Positions 59,101-64,000 of a DNA stretch of 64,000 bases are shown piece by piece. This DNA is from Porites lutea (lineage: Eukaryota; Cnidaria; Anthozoa; Scleractinia; Poritidae), in NCBI RefSeq assembly GCF_958299795.1, contig NC_133207.1:34048140-34112139 (forward strand), read 5' to 3'. Below the pieces are notes generated by a model. That model made no database searches and had not been told where the DNA came from. It worked only from the letters and a program-made list of their open reading frames with translations. Position numbers and translations under genes: made by a program. Numbering within the stretch: the first letter of the stretch is position 1; each line of letters begins with the position of its first letter.

Positions 59101-59843
59101 TCATGAAGGCATAAAATGAACAAAATAAAGGAGTTTAGATTGTCAAGTGCCATCTAACTAAAGTTGATTTTTTTCCATTTTAAGAACGTATGCCTCAACA
59201 AATGAAAATAGTTTCTGTACCAGGGATCAACATCAGTAGCTCTTTCGTTTTCTACCCACCCTACCAATGAGTACACCTACGGGTGTCACGACCAACGAAG
59301 AAAATTATCATGCACAACATGCTATGGCACATGATTCCTGGGATACATTTTTCAGGAAAGCTTACGAAATGAGACTTTCAGTAAAGGTTTTATGTTAAGA
59401 TTACGTGAAGAAATTAGTTTTCAAACAATCTGTGCAGTGATCGTATGTAATTGCAATCGTGTAGTTGTGTGAACTGACTGACACTACGTTCCTCGCTCAC
59501 CTGTCTCGCTTTCCACTAGGTACTTGACTTTATCATAGACTTCTTTGATCTGCTCTGAGTTTGTCACATCCAACTGGAATGTTTTCAGTTTGTTGCTCGT
59601 CACTGATTTTAAACTCTGTTCTCCTTCTTCTGTCAAGCAGGTCGCCAACACACAAACACCCATCTTGTCAAGTGCAATGGCTGTAAGTCGACCGAACCCA
59701 GAGTCGCAACCGGTAATCAAAACATATTTTCCCTTGACGTTAAGTTTAGCTCTTGGCTTAAAATAATAAAACAGCGAGAGAGTGAAAACGCCAATTACAG
59801 GCAAAACAAGCCAACTAAATTTCGAGCTCTCTGCGGCATCCAT
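56130..59843 (-). CDS. SDR9C-type short-chain dehydrogenase, retinol/17-beta-hydroxysteroid dehydrogenase-like (complete, 4 exons)
   Basis: NAD(P)-dependent oxidoreductase of 328 residues, the usual length of SDR9C enzymes (RDH16, HSD17B6, DHRS9, BDH1). Exons on the minus strand: 59501-59843, 57780-57965, 56879-57112, 56130-56353; all introns phase 1. An N-terminal membrane anchor (about residues 10-28, WLVLPVIGVFTLSLFYYF) suggests ER membrane. Cofactor motif TGCDSGFG (44-51); NNAG encoded early in exon 2; SS in RVVNFSSVGG; active-site YSVAK with Tyr187 and Lys191; then the family block FSDALRREMYPWGVKVSILE and PGSF. The tail RLIITMGSWLPTSAMDYIL matches the SDR9C C-terminus. Substrate (retinol, steroid or hydroxybutyrate) cannot be fixed from sequence. 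Intron 1 contains a transposon. Confidence 0.92.
58443..58912. mobile_element. Non-autonomous transposon with CAGYGCCGTAGC ends in SDR intron 1
   Basis: 470 bp bounded by CAGTGCCGTAGCCAG and the inverted CAGCGCCGTAGCTAG. It contains a C-run at about 58509-58526 and opposed copies of aaccgaggca. The CAG start is hAT-like; a matching 8-bp duplication was not seen. Confidence 0.7.
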
Positions 59844-59965
59844 ACTTTTGACTCGACCGACCGTTCCGGCATAAAGTCTAGTAATAATTTGATATAAGTT
59901 AAGCTAAAGGTCAGTCGTGGGGCAAGTCATATCAATATCATATCAAAGGGGCATTGTGGAGGGCA

Positions 59966-60158
59966 TAGTCTGTTCCAAGCGTTCAGATAGTGGAGAGCGG
60001 TGCGAAGTAAAGAAAGCGATAATAAGTAGAGGGGGACTGGGGAGAGAGGTGCGGGAACGCGTTCCCTCTCTCACCTCTCCCCCTCCCTCGCTTTTACTTT
60101 TTCGCGCTCCTTTTTACTTCACACAGCTCCCCACTATCTGAACGCCTGGAACAGGCTA
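59966..60158. mobile_element. MULE-like MITE with TAGYCTGTTCC ends
   Basis: 193 bp: left TAGTCTGTTCCAAGCGTTCA, inverted right TAGCCTGTTCCAGGCGTTCA. Exact 9-bp duplication TGGAGGGCA at 59957-59965 and 60159-60167. The interior is a near-palindrome rich in gagaggtg / cacctctc. Lies just upstream of the SDR gene. Confidence 0.85.
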
Positions 60159-60254
60159 TGGAGGGCAGTGCACGAATGCCCGGCGTATCCAGTTTCAGTA
60201 ATCGAACTCCAATCGTTCGATTGACTTCCATTGAGTTCGGTAATCGACTCCGGG

Positions 60255-60690
60255 GGCGGGGGGTACTACCTTATATAACCTATATAGCTATATGCCACCC
60301 CATCGGGTATGGTTTTACGCCTTTTTGGTCTGAAAACGGGTATAGATTTTGCCCATTTTGGTCTTGAATCGGGTATGGTTTTCGCGGGAACTACGAGAGT
60401 GTATGGACGTATTTATCGTTTTAATTTTAAATGAGTAAGAAAGAAAGAGAAATATGAGAAGTCTAAATGACCCAAATGGATTTTAAGAATATTTTTGTTT
60501 GCACTCTTATCTTAGTAATAATGACATAATTTCTGCCTAAAGGCCAGGTCTGAAAACGGGCGTGGATTTTAGAGGTCTGGTCTGAAAATAGGTATGGAAA
60601 ATGACATTTTTTGGTCTCAAATCGGGTCAGGATTTGAATTAAGAACCGGGCGGCACACCCCCACCAAGAATTCCCAGGAATACTCCAACC
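60255..60690. repeat. CGGGTATGG repeat element
   Basis: Starts gggggcggggggtactacct, contains several units of tctgaaaacgggtat / tcgggtatggtttt, and ends ccgggcggcacacccccacc. The G-rich start and C-rich end are inverted relative to each other. Non-coding. Confidence 0.65.
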
Positions 60691-62195
60691 CAGGATCGAA
60701 CTTACATGTAATCGAACTCACCCCAAAATTTTGCCAATCGAACAAGTTGTCACAGAGGGCGCTAAACGAGTGCTCTTTCGCAGTGTCCGTGTTACTTCTT
60801 TTACTTAATGAAGCATTGTAACGCCAAAAGTGTAGCTTGTATTTTTTCCGTTGTGCAACAGCTTTGACGCCACTTGTGGATTTATTAGACATTTACTTTG
60901 AGGTAATGAGAACAGTGGAAGCGCTAGTATTTGTATATTATGCTCTGTAACTGTTGGGTGCATTGAGATTCAGTTACAGTGGTCCTTTTTGAATTATCGA
61001 AACTTATCGAAGAAGGTTTGCGCTGGTTATTTGACTTGGTATCCTAAGAATATCCCTGGTCGGCATTTCACATGGTTTTACTGTCCTGTTCATGTTTGCC
61101 GTCCATGTTTCACTTTAACAATAAAGATTTTAGTCAATTCCGGGTTAAGCTCAACTGTACGTAATAACAGCTATTGAAATATTTTTCAAATTGCTTCACT
61201 TACATCCCGGGACATACATACAGTATGATACTAAAGGAAAATCTGTCCGATTCAATTGAAACTGAATGCGTTTTGTCTTTCTGCCGAACGAAATCGAACC
61301 AATCGCGTCGATTGAGTTCGATTAACCGAACTCACCGAAGAGTTTCAGTTCGAACCAATCGAACAACAATCCGACCGATTGGGTTCGACTGAGTTCGTTT
61401 GATTTTTGGTTCGGTTTCGTTCCTTTCAGGAGTCATTTAAGAGCTGGACTGAAATTTTACTAGCAAGCGGGAAAACGTAACATCTGTCATCTTAGTTTCA
61501 TTAGTAGACTCTTAGAACCTTACTCATTTACCGACGTAACCACTCGAACTGTCCGGTAATCGAACTTAATGGAACGATTGGGTTCGATTAAGTTCGGCAA
61601 TCTAACACAATCGAACCAAAAAATTTGCGTCAAGTTCGTTCAGTCCGAACTCAACCGAACCAATCGAACTTAAATCAAACGTTCTAAACTAACACTCAAG
61701 ATAGACAAGGGTTTTTTTTGAAGGGTCCTTTTAGCGTTAAAAGAATCAGGAAAGCAGCAAAGAAATCACTAGGCCGAAATCAGCAAAGAACCAAAAAAGA
61801 ATCAGATGGAGGAGGAGGAGGCGTGAATGTGCCGGCAGTGAGATCAACTGAGACTTTAATACCTACAAGGGACGCTGTAAAGTTGAAAAAACTCTTTACG
61901 AAGCATAATATTCACTCTGTGATTGAGGAGGTTGATTAAAGGGATTAAAGGAGGATAAAGTTGTAATATGGCAATATGTCCTTGTTCTTCCGATCCAGGG
62001 TGTTGTTGTATGTATTTTTGCTCCAAAAATTACGCTACACTGATCCGATACCACCACTCCCGCGCGGAATATACTCTATCAGTGGTAAGACACCCTAGAA
62101 AAAGGAAACATTTAACAAAACACGGGCAATTTTCCTGTATAATGTCCCATTTTTAATCGTATGTATACCAACTTCGACCATCGAGCCCAGTCAAT

Positions 62196-62475
62196 CCACA
62201 GATAGCCCAAGCTCGAAATATGAGCATCGGCGAAACCGATGATAAACCGTTTGCATAAAAACCCATAAAACGGCCATAAATCGGCCCGTGGACCACACAG
62301 GGGAGACGTAACACACATTTTAAGTAAGGTAAGCTGTTTTTTATTGAAATCCTTTCATTTTCGTAGGTTACAGAAACGATAGGTTTTTTTCCCATACAAA
62401 TCCTTATATTTTGAATGTTACGCAACAATGCCGATGCTCGCCGATGCTCATATTTCGAGCTTGGGCTACCTGTGG
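62196..62475. mobile_element. MITE with CCACAGRTAGCCCAAGC ends
   Basis: 280 bp, inverted ends of about 36 bp (CCACAGATAGCCCAAGCTCG onward, to gagcatcggcg). The interior is nearly the same as 55042-55236. Inserted in the TTCGATT repeat region. Confidence 0.75.
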
Positions 62476-62635
62476 TCGAACTCAATCAAAGTTCGATTGG
62501 GTTCGATTACTTAATTTTTTCGTGAGAGTTCGATTGTGTTCGATTACCGAACTTAATCGAACCCAATCAAAAAAAAATTAATTTAGAATTTGTAAAGGAG
62601 TTAACGTCAACAATTCCGATTCATGAAGTTATGAA

Positions 62636-62752
62636 TATATGAAAATATATTCATAAGGGTTCGAATCCCGTACCAGCCTGAATTTTTTTTCACGCTTTTT
62701 TTTCGCAACTGCAAAAGTTGCCTATGTAACTGCGACGATCTTCCTTCATATA
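62636..62752 (+). mobile_element. SINE fragment, B box plus tail
   Basis: gggttcgaatcccgt (B box), then accagcctgaatttttttt, tttcgcaactgcaaaagttg and taactgcgacgatcttcctt. The most complete example of the tail shared with the other copies. Confidence 0.7.
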
Positions 62753-63540
62753 ACCCCAATAACGATTCCTATCTTCCACAAACTTCAATAGTTCTAGCCT
62801 TTCCCAAAGTCTCCCCGGGGTTTTCCGGCTTTGACGAGTATATGCAAGACGTTCCTCGATTGCATGATCAGGAGCCCATAGGTTATGGTTCTCCTTGCAT
62901 ATGATTGGAGGTTCCTCATACATGTGTTAGTAGAGCTTGATTCTCCGTTATTTGTCAAATCAAAAGGACGATGAAGGGGCTCGGAAAATATATTTGGTGT
63001 TGCGTGAAAAAGGGCGAATGTTTTTTTTTTTTCTTTTTGGTGGGAAGAGGGGTGGTTGTAGGGTTTCTTACTTTTCAAAGCGTATCATTGATAGTTTCAT
63101 TTATTGAGTTTTGTGGATTTATAACCTTTCTCTCTAAGGTGCTTCTCGTTCTCTTGTCATTTTTCTAAGAGCATTTTATTGTTTTTTTAGAGCATTTTGT
63201 TGTTGTTGTTTGTTGTTGTACCATTGTTTTCCTTATTTAAAAAAAAATGGCTTAGCAGCTTTTCATTATTTCTGTTATTCCTTTTTTCAGGTGTTTTATT
63301 GAAATACCAACGGTGACAAAGAAATTGTTAGGGATACGCCATAATCAATAACTAACGCTCAAAGTCATGACGCCTTGTACAAAAAAATGGCTGCAGGTTT
63401 CAATTTGGCCAGGACCCCATAACCGGTCCTGAGCGAGCAACTCCCATGTGTTATAAACTCCTCCGAACCGCTCTGACTTCTACACCCTTTCCCAGACTAA
63501 AGTACTGGAAAACCATACCGTTCACAGAGGGCCGTATATA
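62753..63540. other. Intergenic, low complexity
   Basis: No gene recognised. T-rich, with a gttgttgttg run near 63200. Short frames have no family resemblance. Confidence 0.4.
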
Positions 63541-63599
63541 CCTCAGCTTATAGCTCCCTCGCAAGGACCCCGCCCCTTTTGAGTCGCCCCATTTCCTCC

Positions 63600-63998
63600 T
63601 CAATTTTGGAGTTTCAACATGGCGCTTTCGCGAGCAAAAACATTCACGCGCCAGAGAAAATGGCTGTACCGCAGGCTATGAAAGAGAGAAAATATCAACT
63701 TCCGGTTGCCATTTTTGATGTCCGCGAAGTCAACGTTCTCGTTTTTAAGGTCCCTAATAAGAACTTACGAAACTATGACGGCGACGGCAAGGAGAACGTC
63801 AAAAAAGCAATAGGTTTAATGAGCAAAACAACAACTCTGCACTTGCATCACGCTTTTTTGTTCATTTCTTTGCTGTTCCTGCACAACTACGATGTGAAAT
63901 GGCCAAATTTTAATTTTACCTGAGAACGGTAACGGCAAGGTGATAAATTCTACCATCTCTGTCTGAACTCGTGCGCGTTTCCCTTGCTTCAGCTCCAA
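63600..63998. repeat. Probable dispersed repeat running off the right edge
   Basis: A block with gacggcgacggcaaggagaa, agcaataggtttaatgagca and ctgagaacggtaacggcaag reads like a non-coding dispersed repeat of the kind seen in coral genomes; I judge this from recollection of style and not from a second copy in the window. The 114-codon frame here is not a convincing gene. Confidence 0.35.
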
Positions 63999-64000
63999 CC

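Larger units (their letters stand above)
60190..62570. repeat. TTCGATTGGGTTCGATT repeat region, split by insertions
   Basis: Blocks at about 60195-60250, 60690-60740, 61285-61410, 61545-61690 and 62475-62570 consist of alternating ttcgattgggttcgatt and aatcgaacccaatcgaac units. Between them lie a ggtctgaaaacgggtatg-type repeat (60255-60690) and the element at 62196-62475. A frame at 61718-61939 encodes 73 residues I do not recognise; support is weak. Confidence 0.6.

Noticed and set aside
63579-63923. 114-codon frame at the right edge
   Set aside because: Looks like translated dispersed repeat; no initiation or splice context.

Overview
This is a eukaryotic, intron-rich and AT-rich window, most likely from a cnidarian and probably a stony coral or sea anemone. 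Exons are short with canonical GT-AG introns, introns and spacers are full of small inverted-repeat transposons and SINEs, and several proteins are deeply conserved animal proteins (COX20, DESI2, CCDC97, an ASMT-like family, a paired-like homeobox protein). The species call is an inference from gene content and repeat style. All exon structures were assembled by hand from splice sites, phase and family resemblance.

Region 1-18,300 holds a tandem array of acetylserotonin O-methyltransferase-like genes on the + strand: the last exon of one gene (1659-1879), a complete three-exon gene (4778-11150) and a second complete three-exon gene (14645-18266). The 4.5-kb first intron of the middle gene is almost filled by a 4.1-kb element with TTAA target duplications, which carries a decayed gene resembling the cysteine-rich C-terminal domain of the P2X7 receptor.

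Region 18,300-27,400 carries a C2H2 zinc-finger gene (minus, 20113-21067), a large inverted duplication, several MITEs, and a four-exon COX20 gene (minus, 24598-27230). DESI2 (plus, 27377-32354, seven exons) starts 146 bp from COX20, head to head. The human orthologues also lie in one chromosome band (1q44), so this looks like ancient linkage.

Region 32,400-40,600 has a 2.3-kb element built from CTATGT/ACATAG motifs (34653-36942), a two-exon CCDC97 gene (minus) and a probable small single-exon membrane protein gene (minus).

Region 40,600-50,000 holds LINE debris and an unrecognised eight-exon gene (44578-49640, plus) whose disordered product is rich in RRxS-type basophilic kinase sites. A perfect 62-bp hairpin transposon sits exactly at the acceptor of its exon 4.

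Region 50,000-60,000 contains a three-exon paired-like homeobox gene with an eh1 repressor motif (minus, 51133-53609), a decayed copy of its first exon, a LINE 3' end, and a four-exon SDR9C-type short-chain dehydrogenase gene (minus, 56130-59843). From 60,000 to the end only nested repeats were seen.

The recurring theme is a group of MITEs with TAGCCT-type ends and 9-10 bp target duplications, seen at seven or more sites with unrelated interiors. Apart from the ASMT-like array and the COX20/DESI2 pair, neighbouring genes show no obvious shared pathway.
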